A stretch of DNA of 64,000 nucleotides from Pseudomonas sp. Irchel s3h14 (GTDB lineage Bacteria; Pseudomonadota; Gammaproteobacteria; Pseudomonadales; Pseudomonadaceae): the NCBI RefSeq assembly GCF_900187425.1, contig NZ_FYDJ01000024.1, positions 1 to 64,000 on the forward strand. Reading direction: 5' to 3'. Under the pieces are notes generated by a model. It was not told where the DNA came from. It saw nothing but the letters and a program-made list of their open reading frames with translations, and ran no database searches. The first letter of the stretch is position 1. The number at the start of each line of letters is the position of its first letter. Position numbers and translations under genes: made by a program. Shown in pieces: positions 17,086 to 26,076 of this stretch.

Positions 17086-17429
17086 AGCTTTGGTTCCTCA
17101 TCTCGGGCCGGGTGTGGTGCCGGCGCCACAGCGTGCGGTGCTTCACCTTCCGGTGTACGCGGCGTCGGCCAGTCGGCAAACGGCCACGGTTTCTGGTCGC
17201 TGTGGAAGCTGCCGAAACGACCGATCTGCGCCAGGAACTGGCTCAGGCTGTCGCCGAAGTTCATCAGGCTGGCGCTCGGGGCGCCATATATCAAACGATA
17301 GATCAGTTGAACCAACACCACGGCGCCGAGGATGAATTGCGCCACTTGCCAGACCAGCACGTAGACGATCATCCACAACACGCGCAGCAGGATGGATTCG
17401 TACTTGGCTTCTACTTTTGGATCGTTCAT
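17082..17429 (-). CDS. DUF4389 membrane protein
   Basis: The 115-residue protein has a hydrophobic central segment (VLWMIVYVLVWQVAQFILGAVVLVQLIYRLIYG, one or two membrane helices) followed by FGDSLSQFLAQIGRF, the DUF4389 signature, and a proline-rich tail. The ATG at 17429 (MNDPKVEAKYES) follows GGGAG; the longer upstream extension is not supported. Function unknown. It sits between gpsA and sixA in one operon. Confidence 0.85.
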   Translation of the reverse strand: MNDPKVEAKYESILLRVLWMIVYVLVWQVAQFILGAVVLVQLIYRLIYGAPSASLMNFGDSLSQFLAQIGRFGSFHSDQKPWPFADWPTPRTPEGEAPHAVAPAPHPARDEEPKL

Positions 17430-17460
17430 GTCTCGCTCCCTGCCCCTGTCAATTGAGTGC

Positions 17461-18486
17461 TCAGTTGAAACCGCTGGTGGAAATAAAGTCGACGTCGGTT
17501 TTCGGCTCGGCACGCATCAATAGACCGATTACCTGCTCCAGCGTGCGCCCTTCGAACAGGATGGCGTGTAGCCCGGCGACCAGCGGCATGTACACGCCCA
17601 CCTCCTGAGCCTTGGTCTTGAGCACCTTGAGGGTGTTCACGCCTTCGGCGACTTCGCCCAGGCGCGTCACTGCATCTTCCAGGCTCAAGCCCTGGCCGAG
17701 GGCGAATCCGACCTGGTAGTTACGGCTTTTCGGCGACGAGCAGGTGACGATCAAATCGCCGACGCCCGCCAAACCGAGGAAGGTCATCGGGTTGGCGCCC
17801 TGATTCACCGCAAAGCGGGTCATTTCCGCCAGCGCCCGGGTGATCAGCATGCTCTTGGTGTTTTCACCCATGCCCAACGCCACCGCCATGCCGGCGATGA
17901 TTGCGTAAACGTTTTTCAGCGCGCCGCCCAACTCCACACCGAAGCGGTCGGCGCTGGCGTACACGCGAAAGGTCCGGCCATGCAACGCCTCCTGGACCCG
18001 CTGGCAGAGCTCTTCGTCTTCGCTGGCGACCACCGTGGCGGTCAGCGCGTGTTCGGCGATTTCACGGGCCAGGTTCGGCCCGGACAGCACGCCGATGCGC
18101 GCTTGCGGGGCGATCTCTTCGAGGATTTCGCTCATCAGTTTGAAGGTGTGGGCTTCGATGCCTTTGGTCAGGCTCACCAACAATTTGCCGCTCAAACGCT
18201 CGGCGTGCGGCATCAACACCGAGCGCAGCGCGCTGGACGGCAGTGCGACGAAGCACAAGTCGCAGGCTTGCAGAGTGGCCAGCAGGTCGGTGACCGCTTC
18301 CACGGCCGGCAGAATCTTGATGCCTTTGAGGTAACGCGGGTTCTCGCGATTGACCCGAATGGCCTCGGCCTGCTCGGGGTCACGCATCCACAGCCGGACC
18401 TGATGCCCGTTCTCGGCCAGCAGATTAGCCACGGCGGTACCAAAACTTCCGCCTCCCAGGACCGCAATTGGGCGCTGTTCAGTCAT
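17461..18486 (-). CDS. gpsA: Glycerol-3-phosphate dehydrogenase [NAD(P)+]
   Basis: The 341-residue soluble enzyme reduces dihydroxyacetone phosphate to sn-glycerol 3-phosphate for phospholipid synthesis. The Rossmann motif VLGGGSFGTAVANLLAENGH begins at residue 8. The catalytic Lys lies in ALKNVYAI and the substrate-binding GLAGVGDLIVTCSS follows. The ATG at 18486 (MTEQRPIAVLGGG) is chosen over an upstream in-frame start. The gene is two genes upstream of sixA on the same strand. Confidence 0.97.
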   Translation of the reverse strand: MTEQRPIAVLGGGSFGTAVANLLAENGHQVRLWMRDPEQAEAIRVNRENPRYLKGIKILPAVEAVTDLLATLQACDLCFVALPSSALRSVLMPHAERLSGKLLVSLTKGIEAHTFKLMSEILEEIAPQARIGVLSGPNLAREIAEHALTATVVASEDEELCQRVQEALHGRTFRVYASADRFGVELGGALKNVYAIIAGMAVALGMGENTKSMLITRALAEMTRFAVNQGANPMTFLGLAGVGDLIVTCSSPKSRNYQVGFALGQGLSLEDAVTRLGEVAEGVNTLKVLKTKAQEVGVYMPLVAGLHAILFEGRTLEQVIGLLMRAEPKTDVDFISTSGFN

Positions 18487-18682
18487 ATGCAATCCGTTAA
18501 TCCATACCAGTGGCGATGACGGCATTATACGGAGCGGCCCAGTGGCGGCCAGCCCCCGCATCAATTACCGGTACTTGTAGGAAGAAGACCAAGAAAACCG
18601 AGGAAAATGCCCACAACGTGACTGGAAAAGTCATTGCGCTCGGTTAACATGCGCGCCAATTGTTCGCTATCAAGGATGTGTT

Positions 18683-20806
18683 GTGTCGTTTGGCTCCCCT
18701 TCACCTCGCTCGCCGCTGGTACTGGCGCTGATTTTCAGCTCGCCATTGCTTGCCGACGACTTGTTCCTCGACAGCGAGCCGCTGCCGCAAGTATTGACCG
18801 CTACGCGACTCAAGCAGTCGCCGGCCGCGGTACCGGGGAGCATGACGGTGATCGACAGCGAACTGATCAACGCCAGTGGCGCCAGGGACATCAGTGAGTT
18901 GCTGCGACTGGTGCCGGGAATGATGGTCGGCAACATCAACGGCAACCAGGCGGCAGTGAACTATCACGGCACCAATGCGACCGAAGCGCGACGCATGCAA
19001 GTCTTGATCGACGGCCGTTCGGTGTACCGCGCAGGCTTGGCCACGGTGGACTGGAGTGACATTCCGGTGGCTCTGGAAGACATCGAACGCATCGAGGTTT
19101 TTCGCGGCCCGAACACCGTCAGCTATGGCGCCAATGCGCTGATGGCGGTGGTCAACATCATCACGCGCAACCCGGCCGACAGCCATGGCACGCGGATGAA
19201 AGTCACCCGTGGGCAGCGCGGCATCGACGACTTTTACGCCAGCCAGGGCGTGGGCTGGGACAGCGGCGACCTGCGCCTGTCACTGTCCGGCCAGCAAGAC
19301 GACGGCTTCGACTCGGACCGTAACGGCGCCGATTACCGCGACAGCCGCCGCTTGAACCGCTTCAACCTCGCGGTCAGCCAGACGCTCACTGAAAACCAGA
19401 GCATCGACTGGCAATTGAATGCCAAGGACGGGAGCAATCAGCGGCCGTATACCTACCGCCCGGTCTTCTCGGGGATTACCGATGCCGGGAACAATTCCGA
19501 CGTCATCGCCAAGGACTACGCCGGCTCGCTGCGCTGGAACCTCGACATCAATCCCGATCACAGCCTTTACATCCAAGGCTCGGCACAACACTGGGATCGT
19601 CAGCAAACCTGGCGTGCCTGCGATGCCGAGGTCTCGTTCAGCCCGCAGCTGACCGAGCTCTGGCAGCTCAACCCGAATTACACCGAACGCCTGGCGCGCA
19701 ACATGGAGCGCTACACCGGCCCCGGCGCGCCCGCAGGTGACCCGGCCCAGCGCGCACTGGCCAATCAAGTGCTGGACCAATGGCGAAACGGCGCCCGGCA
19801 AACCCTCTGTGGCGATATTGACCAGAGCACCCGGGAATCGCGCTACGACCTTGAATTGCAGGACACCCTCAGCCTGTCCGACAGCCTGCGGCTGGTCAGC
19901 GGCATGAACTATCGTTACGACCGGGCAGATTCCGAGACCTACTTCAATGGCACCCTCGACGACACCACCTGGCGGGCGTTCGGCCAACTCGAGTGGCGCG
20001 CCACCGAGCATTGGTTGCTGCAGGGCGGCGCGATGTTTGAAGACACGCAATTGATCGGCAGTTCGCTCACCCCGCGGGTGGCGGTCAACTACCTGATCAA
20101 CCCGCGCCATGGCCTGCGGGCGGTGTATTCGGAAGCCATCCGCTCGCCGGACATGTTCGAGAACAACGTCAACTGGAGCTATCAGGTAAAGAACCTGCGG
20201 CCCAGCGCCTATGGCCAGTCCAGTGCCCGGTATTTCGTCAAGACCCGTGGCCCCGGCGACCTCGAACAGGAACACATGCGCTCCCGGGAGCTGGGCTACA
20301 ACGGCTACTTTGCCGAAGTCGGGCTGGCAGTCGATGTGAAGCTGTTCTACGACGAAATCACCGGGATGATCAGCGAACCGCTGCGCAACAATCAGTACAT
20401 CGCCAGCAACTCAAACAGCGCGCGCCTCGAAGGGGCAGAAACCCAGCTCGACTGGCGAATCAGCAGCGCCGATCGCCTGCGCCTGACGTATGCCTACGTC
20501 GATGCCGAGGCGAGCAACCCGTTGGATGCACAACAAACTGCCCGAAACAGCGGTTCCGCCGGTTGGCTGCGCAACTGGGGCCATGGCTGGAACAGCGCGC
20601 TCTTCTACTATGGTGACGATGCCCTGAACGGCTACCGCTTCGAACGGGTCGACACGCGCATCGCCAAACGCATCGGCCTGGGCAAGGCCAGCCTGGAACT
20701 GGCCGGCGTGCTCCAGCAACGCCTCGACAGCCAGCCCACGACCTTCGTCGACAACAACTACGACGAGCGCCGGGTGCTTTACTTCAGCGCAGAGCTGGCG
20801 TTCTAA
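18683..20806 (+). CDS. TonB-dependent outer-membrane receptor
   Basis: The 707-residue receptor has a signal peptide (SPLVLALIFSSPLLADD), a plug domain at about 35-155 (VPGSMTVIDSELI, DISELLRLVPGMMV, VLIDGRSVY, DIERIEVFRGPNTVSYGANALMAVVNIITR) and a 22-strand-type beta barrel ending in an aromatic Phe (YFSAELAF). Plug motifs are close to BtuB/CirA-type receptors. The GTG start at 18683 lies 6 bases after AAGGA. One base separates its stop from the next gene, so it is the first gene of a coupled three-gene operon with a binding protein and a hybrid kinase. The ligand is unknown and no Fur box or riboswitch was recognised upstream. Confidence 0.92.
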   Translation: MSFGSPSPRSPLVLALIFSSPLLADDLFLDSEPLPQVLTATRLKQSPAAVPGSMTVIDSELINASGARDISELLRLVPGMMVGNINGNQAAVNYHGTNATEARRMQVLIDGRSVYRAGLATVDWSDIPVALEDIERIEVFRGPNTVSYGANALMAVVNIITRNPADSHGTRMKVTRGQRGIDDFYASQGVGWDSGDLRLSLSGQQDDGFDSDRNGADYRDSRRLNRFNLAVSQTLTENQSIDWQLNAKDGSNQRPYTYRPVFSGITDAGNNSDVIAKDYAGSLRWNLDINPDHSLYIQGSAQHWDRQQTWRACDAEVSFSPQLTELWQLNPNYTERLARNMERYTGPGAPAGDPAQRALANQVLDQWRNGARQTLCGDIDQSTRESRYDLELQDTLSLSDSLRLVSGMNYRYDRADSETYFNGTLDDTTWRAFGQLEWRATEHWLLQGGAMFEDTQLIGSSLTPRVAVNYLINPRHGLRAVYSEAIRSPDMFENNVNWSYQVKNLRPSAYGQSSARYFVKTRGPGDLEQEHMRSRELGYNGYFAEVGLAVDVKLFYDEITGMISEPLRNNQYIASNSNSARLEGAETQLDWRISSADRLRLTYAYVDAEASNPLDAQQTARNSGSAGWLRNWGHGWNSALFYYGDDALNGYRFERVDTRIAKRIGLGKASLELAGVLQQRLDSQPTTFVDNNYDERRVLYFSAELAF

Positions 20807-20807
20807 G

Positions 20808-21740
20808 ATGCTGTATCGCCCGTCACGCAAGACGCCAATCCTTGGCCGCCTGCTGGCCGGGTTGTGCCTGGTGTTTGCCGGGCTGCTGAGCAGCCTGGAA
20901 GCCAGCGCCGCGGACATTTTGCTGACCGGCGCCGAGGACAGCCCGGGCATGCAATCCTTCACTCAGGCCCTGAGCGCGTTGCGGCCTGCCGATAACGTGC
21001 ACTTCCAGTCGCTGGCCAGTCTGCCGGCGCCAGGCAAACTGCCCGCCAGCACCCGTTTGATTCTGCTCGACCTGCCGAGCCTCGACTGGCGCCTGCAAGA
21101 CACCCAGGGCCCGGCGACGCTAGTGCTGCGCATCAGCCGCCTGCAAGCCCGTCAGCATCTGGGGGCCACCCTGCCCTCGCGCCTCAGCCTGCTCTGGAGC
21201 GATCCGCCCCTGGACCGACAATTGCGCCTGACCCGACTGCTGCTGCCTCAGGCCAAACGGGTCGGCGTGCTCTTCGATAGTCACAGCGAATTTCTCTTGA
21301 AAGAACTGCATCAGGCCGCCCACGCCCTAGGACTTGAAGTTGTCACCGAGCGCTGGGATAACACGAACGACAGCCGGCCGTTGCAATCTTTGCTGAAAAA
21401 CAGCGACGTGTTGCTGGGCCTCGACGACCCCGATCTGTACAACCCGAAAACCGCGAAAAACCTGTTGCTCAGCAGCTATGCACGGCAATTGGCGCTGATC
21501 GGCCCTAACGCCGGGTTCGTCAGGGCCGGGAGCCTGGCCAGCACCTACAGCGATCAGAGCGATTGGCTGGCGATACTCGACGAACTGCTCGACCGGCCAC
21601 CGGCCACTTGGCCACGCACGCACTACCCGCAACGCTTCAAAGTCTTAAGCAACCCGCAAGTGGCTCGTTCATTAGGGATTGAACAGATGAATGAAGCGTC
21701 TGTCGCAACACAGTTGGCCGAAGGAGAAAACCGCCCATGA
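20808..21740 (+). CDS. Periplasmic ABC substrate-binding-like protein (PF04392 type)
   Basis: The 310-residue exported protein has a signal peptide (LLAGLCLVFAGLLSSLEASAAD). Two alpha/beta lobes follow, of the kind found in the PF04392/TrpX-like ABC_sub_bind family: LLLPQAKRVGVLFDSHSEFLLKELHQAAHALGLEV, then LLKNSDVLLGLDDPDLYN and LLLSSYARQLALIGPNAGFV. There is no ABC permease or ATPase nearby; instead the stop overlaps a hybrid sensor kinase by ATGA. A role as a ligand-carrying partner of the kinase is inferred. The long acidic/linker C-terminus is unusual for a transporter component. Confidence 0.8.
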   Translation: MLYRPSRKTPILGRLLAGLCLVFAGLLSSLEASAADILLTGAEDSPGMQSFTQALSALRPADNVHFQSLASLPAPGKLPASTRLILLDLPSLDWRLQDTQGPATLVLRISRLQARQHLGATLPSRLSLLWSDPPLDRQLRLTRLLLPQAKRVGVLFDSHSEFLLKELHQAAHALGLEVVTERWDNTNDSRPLQSLLKNSDVLLGLDDPDLYNPKTAKNLLLSSYARQLALIGPNAGFVRAGSLASTYSDQSDWLAILDELLDRPPATWPRTHYPQRFKVLSNPQVARSLGIEQMNEASVATQLAEGENRP

Positions 21741-23638
21741 CCTTCCGTCGCCGTTGGGACATCAACACCCGCACACAGATCATCAGCCTCGGCCCAGCCC
21801 TGTTGCTGACGTTGCTGTTGATCAGTTTCTTCACCTTCGTGCGGATCCAGGACTTGCGTCAGGAGCTCAACCACACCGGGCAGCTGATCGCCAACCAACT
21901 GGCGCCGGCCACCGAATACGGGGTGATCTCGGGCAACAACGAGGTGCTCGACAGTTTGCTCAAAGCCACCCTGGCCACGCCCAATGTGCGCTTTCTGGAA
22001 GTCCAGGACAGTGCCAACCGGATTCTGGTGTACGTCGAGCAACCGTCGGAAACCCACAACCGCTCGCGCCAGGTCGAAGTGTTCCAGGCCCCGGTGCGGC
22101 TGCAACGCATCCAGCTGCACAATGATTTCCTGCAGGGCAGCCGCGTCGCCAACACGGCGCCCACCGAGGATTATCTGGGTCGGGTGATCGTCGGCCTGTC
22201 CAATGACGCCTTCAGCCAGCGTCAGCAGGAAATCCTGCTCAAGGCCGGGATCCTGGCGCTGTTCGCCCTGCTGTTTACTTTTCTGGTCGCCCGGCGACTG
22301 GCCGGCAGCCTGTCGCAACCGATCCGCGACATCGGCAACGCGGTCAAGGCGATTCAGGACGGCGACTACAAAACGCCGCTGCCGATCGTCGACGACACCG
22401 AACTGGGTGCGCTGTCGCAACACATCAACAACCTCGCCAACGGGCTGGAACAAGCCAGTCGCGAACAGCATCAAGCGATGGCGCAGTTGATTCAGACTCG
22501 CGAGGAAGCGGAAAAGGCCAACAACGCCAAATCCGATTTCCTTGCGATGATGAGCCACGAACTGCGCACGCCGATGAATGGCGTGCTGGGCATGCTGCAA
22601 CTGCTGGAAACCACCGAGATGACCGAGGAGCAGGTCGAATACGCGGCGCTCGCCTCGGAGTCCACCGAACACCTGCTCAAAGTCATCAACGACATTCTCG
22701 ATTTCTCGCGCATCGAGCGTTCGGAACTGGAACTGGAGCACATTCCGTTCAACCTCGCGGACCTGATCGGCAGTTGCGCCCAGTCGTTCTCGCACAGCGC
22801 CGTGCAACGCGGGCTCGACCTGGCGCTGTCGATTCCGGACGACATGCGCGCGTTGCAGGTTCAGGGCGACCCGACGCGGATCCGGCAGATCCTGGTCAAC
22901 CTGATCGGCAATGCGCTGAAATTCACCGAACAGGGCCGCGTCAGCATCGAACCGCAATGGCAGTCGCTGGATCACGAACTGCTGTGGTTCACCTGCACCG
23001 TGCGCGACAGCGGGATTGGTATCTCGGCTGAAAGCCTGGAATTGATGTTCAACGCCTTCCAGCAGGCCGACAGCTCTATTTCGAGGCGATACGGTGGCAC
23101 CGGGCTGGGCCTGCCGATTGCTCGCACGCTGGCTGAACGCATGGGCGGCACGTTGCGCGCCCAGAGCGAGGAAGGTCGCGGCTCGGTGTTCACCCTGGAA
23201 ATCCCGCTGGCGCTCTATAAACAGACGCTGCCGGTGCGGGCGCCGCGCACACCGACCGGCAGCGGTGATGGCGAAGGGCGCAACGTGTTGCTGGTGGAAG
23301 ACAATCCGGTCAATCAGACGGTCATCGAAGCAATGTTGCGCAGTCTGGGCTTTACTGTCAGCGTCGTCACCGATGGCGCCCAGGCAGTACGCAGCGCCGA
23401 GAGTCTGATTTTCGAAGCGATTCTGATGGACTGCCGGCTACCGATCATCGACGGCTACGAGGCCACCCGACAGATTCGCCAATTACCCGGCTGCACAGAC
23501 TTGCCGATCATCGCGCTGACCGCCAACGCCTTGCAGGGTGACCGCGAAGCCTGTTTATCGGCGGGAATGAACGATTACCTGGCCAAGCCCTTCAAACGCA
23601 CAGATTTGCAGCAAATTCTGCAACGCTGGGTGCAGTAG
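21737..23638 (+). CDS. Hybrid sensor histidine kinase (PA1611-like)
   Basis: The 633-residue inner-membrane kinase has a transmembrane helix at about 15-37 and a periplasmic domain of about 130 residues with the pattern TGQLIANQLAPATEYGVISGN, like sCache/CHASE8 sensors. A second helix and HAMP come next, then HisKA (MMSHELRTPMNGVLGM), HATPase (N-box NLIGNALKF; GGTGLGLPIA) and a C-terminal receiver (VEDNPVNQ, Asp in LMDCRLPIIDGYEA, Lys in LAKPFKR). It has no Hpt domain. Directly upstream of fabA, it occupies the position of PAO1 PA1611, a hybrid kinase known to bind RetS and influence the Gac/Rsm switch. It is coupled to the binding-protein gene. Confidence 0.93.
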   Translation: MTFRRRWDINTRTQIISLGPALLLTLLLISFFTFVRIQDLRQELNHTGQLIANQLAPATEYGVISGNNEVLDSLLKATLATPNVRFLEVQDSANRILVYVEQPSETHNRSRQVEVFQAPVRLQRIQLHNDFLQGSRVANTAPTEDYLGRVIVGLSNDAFSQRQQEILLKAGILALFALLFTFLVARRLAGSLSQPIRDIGNAVKAIQDGDYKTPLPIVDDTELGALSQHINNLANGLEQASREQHQAMAQLIQTREEAEKANNAKSDFLAMMSHELRTPMNGVLGMLQLLETTEMTEEQVEYAALASESTEHLLKVINDILDFSRIERSELELEHIPFNLADLIGSCAQSFSHSAVQRGLDLALSIPDDMRALQVQGDPTRIRQILVNLIGNALKFTEQGRVSIEPQWQSLDHELLWFTCTVRDSGIGISAESLELMFNAFQQADSSISRRYGGTGLGLPIARTLAERMGGTLRAQSEEGRGSVFTLEIPLALYKQTLPVRAPRTPTGSGDGEGRNVLLVEDNPVNQTVIEAMLRSLGFTVSVVTDGAQAVRSAESLIFEAILMDCRLPIIDGYEATRQIRQLPGCTDLPIIALTANALQGDREACLSAGMNDYLAKPFKRTDLQQILQRWVQ

Positions 23639-23738
23639 TGCAGGCCTTTCGGCTATCTGCGACTGGCGTGAAAGGCGAAAGTGCGGCAGTCTTAGGCACC
23701 CGAACAGGCCCGAAAAGGGGCTTGAATAATAATTTCAG

Positions 23739-23752
23739 TGCACAAGTGTACA
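23739..23752 (+). promoter_or_regulatory. Imperfect dyad TGCACA-AG-TGTACA upstream of fabA
   Basis: Arms match at 5 of 6 positions and lie about 135 bases before the fabA ATG. FabR/DesT-type TetR repressors of unsaturated fatty acid genes bind dyads of similar character; assignment is by position and symmetry only. Confidence 0.35.
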
Positions 23753-23885
23753 TTCATGTCCTTGGTGCTGTGACTTTCACCACAACGCAATAGTCTATGA
23801 GTAGGCTGCTGACTCGAGGCATGAACGCTTCGATCGGCCGGGAAGATTTGCCCCACCTGCCGCATGGGACTATTGAGGAGCTCGC

Positions 23886-24401
23886 ATGACCCAACAAAAC
23901 GCCTTTACTCGGGAAGACCTGCTGCGCTGCAGTCGCGGTGAGCTGTTCGGCCCAGGTAACGCACAACTGCCCGCCCCGAACATGTTGATGGTGGATCGCA
24001 TCACCCATATCAGCGCCGAGGGTGGCAAGTACGGCAAGGGTGAATTGGTCGCCGAGCTGGATATCACTCCGGACCTGTGGTTCTTCGCCTGCCACTTCGA
24101 AGGTGATCCGGTGATGCCAGGCTGCCTGGGCCTCGACGCCATGTGGCAACTGGTCGGCTTCTTCCTCGGCTGGCAAGGTCTGCCGGGCCGCGGTCGTGCC
24201 CTGGGTTCGGGCGAAGTGAAATTCTTTGGTCAGGTTCTGCCGACTGCCAAGAAAGTAACCTATAACATTCAGATCAAGCGCGTACTGAAAGGCAAGCTGA
24301 ACCTGGCCATCGCCGATGGTTCGGTCAGCGTCGACGGCCGCGAGATCTACACCGCCGAAGGCCTTCGGGTCGGCGTTTTCACCTCCACTGACAACTTCTA
24401 A
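23886..24401 (+). CDS. fabA: 3-hydroxydecanoyl-ACP dehydratase/isomerase
   Basis: The 171-residue hotdog enzyme dehydrates 3-hydroxydecanoyl-ACP and isomerises the trans-2 to the cis-3 product, starting unsaturated fatty acid synthesis. The active-site His is in FACHFEGDPVMPGCLGLDAMW, and the catalytic Asp is in the same motif. GGAG precedes the ATG. It is followed 11 bases later by fabB, the standard Pseudomonas fabAB operon. Confidence 0.98.
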   Translation: MTQQNAFTREDLLRCSRGELFGPGNAQLPAPNMLMVDRITHISAEGGKYGKGELVAELDITPDLWFFACHFEGDPVMPGCLGLDAMWQLVGFFLGWQGLPGRGRALGSGEVKFFGQVLPTAKKVTYNIQIKRVLKGKLNLAIADGSVSVDGREIYTAEGLRVGVFTSTDNF

Positions 24402-24412
24402 GGGTTATCCGC

Positions 24413-25633
24413 ATGCGCCGCGTCGTTATCACTGGTCTGGGCATCGTTTCGTGCCTGGGCAATGACAAAGAGACCGTCTCCGCTAACCTGCGTGCAAGCC
24501 GCCCTGGCATCCGGTTCAACCCGGAATATGCCGAAATGGGTCTGCGTAGCCAGGTTTCCGGCTCCATTGACCTTCCCCTCGAAGAGATGATCGATCGCAA
24601 GATCTTTCGCTTCGTCGGCCACGCGGCGGCTTACGCCTACCTGGCCATGAAAGATGCCATCGCCGACTCCGGTCTGACCGATGAGCAAGTCTCCAACCCG
24701 CGCACCGGCCTGATCGCCGGTTCCGGTGGCGCCTCCACGCTGAACCAGATGGAAGCGCTGGACATCCTGCGCGAGAAAGGCGTCAAGCGCGTCGGCCCAT
24801 ACCGCGTCACGCGGACCATGAGCAGCACCGTTTCCGCTTGCCTGGCCACACCGTTCAAGATCAAGGGCCTGAACTACTCCATCGCTTCTGCCTGCGCCAC
24901 CAGTGCTCACTGCATCGGTACCGCCATGGAACAGATCCAGATGGGCAAGCAGGACATTGTGTTCGCCGGCGGCGGTGAAGAAGAGCATTGGAGCCAATCG
25001 TTCCTGTTCGACGCCATGGGCGCACTGTCCAGCCAGTACAACGAAACCCCGGAAAAAGCTTCCCGTGCCTACGACGCCAAGCGTGACGGTTTCGTCATCG
25101 CCGGCGGTGGCGGCATGGTCGTGGTCGAAGAGCTGGAACACGCTCTGGCCCGCGGCGCGAAGATCTACGCGGAAATCGTTGGCTACGGCGCGACCTCCGA
25201 CGGCTACGACATGGTCGCCCCAAGCGGCGAAGGCGCCATCCGCTGCATGCAGATGGCCATGTCCACCGTTGACGCTCCGATCGACTACCTGAACACCCAC
25301 GGCACCTCGACTCCGGTCGGCGACGTCATGGAAATGAAAGGTGTGCGTGAACTGTTCGGTGACAAGGCTCCGGCCATCAGTTCCACCAAGAGCCTGTCGG
25401 GTCACTCCCTGGGCGCCGCCGGCGTTCACGAAGCGATCTACTGCATGCTGATGATGGAAGGCAACTTCATGGCGGGTTCCGCCAACATCGACGAACTGGA
25501 CCCGGAAGTGGCTGACATGCCGATCCTGACCAAGACTCGTGAAAACGCCACCATCAACACCGTGATGAGCAACAGCTTCGGCTTCGGTGGCACCAATGCC
25601 ACGCTGGTACTGAAGCGCTGGGCCGGTAAGTAA
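24413..25633 (+). CDS. fabB: 3-oxoacyl-ACP synthase I
   Basis: The 406-residue condensing enzyme elongates the cis-3 decenoyl-ACP made by FabA. The catalytic Cys lies in SIASACATSAHC and the two His in NTHGTSTPVGD and KSLSGHSLGAAG, with the C-terminal FGFGGTNATLVLKR loop. It starts 11 bases after fabA and ends just before a strong terminator. Confidence 0.98.
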   Translation: MRRVVITGLGIVSCLGNDKETVSANLRASRPGIRFNPEYAEMGLRSQVSGSIDLPLEEMIDRKIFRFVGHAAAYAYLAMKDAIADSGLTDEQVSNPRTGLIAGSGGASTLNQMEALDILREKGVKRVGPYRVTRTMSSTVSACLATPFKIKGLNYSIASACATSAHCIGTAMEQIQMGKQDIVFAGGGEEEHWSQSFLFDAMGALSSQYNETPEKASRAYDAKRDGFVIAGGGGMVVVEELEHALARGAKIYAEIVGYGATSDGYDMVAPSGEGAIRCMQMAMSTVDAPIDYLNTHGTSTPVGDVMEMKGVRELFGDKAPAISSTKSLSGHSLGAAGVHEAIYCMLMMEGNFMAGSANIDELDPEVADMPILTKTRENATINTVMSNSFGFGGTNATLVLKRWAGK

Positions 25634-25655
25634 TACCCCCGCCTACGCCGCACAT

Positions 25656-25688
25656 AAAAACGCCCCGACTTGTTCGGGGCGTTTTTTT
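25656..25688 (+). terminator. Rho-independent terminator of fabAB
   Basis: The stem AAAAACGCCCCGA/TCGGGGCGTTTTT with a short loop, followed by T7, lies 22 bases after fabB. Confidence 0.93.
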
Positions 25689-25721
25689 GTGCCTTGGGAA
25701 AATGAATTCACCACAGCTCCC

Positions 25722-25854
25722 TGTAGCAGCTGGCGAAGCCTGCGTTCGGCGACGCAGTCGTCGTAATTTCAGTGTATGCGGTCTGCCTGAATCATCGAGG
25801 TAGCTGATTTCACGACGACTGCGTCGCCGAACGCAGGCTTCGCCAGCTGCTACA
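25722..25854. repeat. Long inverted repeat (family 2, TGTAGCAGCTGGCGAAG type)
   Basis: A perfect arm of about 43 bases, starting TGTAGCAGCTGGCGAAGCC, is repeated inversely at the right end around a variable centre of about 45 bases. A second copy lies at 38924-39056. Located after the fabAB terminator. Confidence 0.9.
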
Positions 25855-25949
25855 AGTCGTGCGTAACCTGCAGTTTTGTTCTTCGCTAACATGAAGCTTT
25901 TGTCATGAAACTCAGGCGCCTGCGACCGAATGTCGCGTGTTTAGCGGGC

Positions 25950-26038
25950 TGCAGGACTTTTACCAAACTCGCAAAAGTCCGTTACCAAACTCAGTCGTTT
26001 ACTTAGCAGGCTAACCAAACATATAACGGAGTCCTGCA
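25950..26038 (+). ncRNA. Structured 5' leader with two exclusive stems
   Basis: TGCAGGACTTTT at 25950-25961 contains GGACTTTT, which pairs perfectly with AAAAGTCC at 25973-25980 (8 bp, 11-base loop). Its overlapping part TGCAGGACT pairs perfectly with AGTCCTGCA at 26030-26038 (9 bp). Only one can form at a time. TTACCAAACTC occurs twice (25960, 25982), with a related TAACCAAAC near 26012. The element lies 39 bases before the small ORF. A regulatory leader or a small RNA is inferred. Confidence 0.5.
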
Positions 26039-26076
26039 CACGCCTTGCTGCAGATAACAGAGATTGGAGCTAGCAG

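Noticed and set aside
21623..22975. 450-residue open frame antisense to the hybrid kinase
   Set aside because: Shadow of a well-supported kinase gene.
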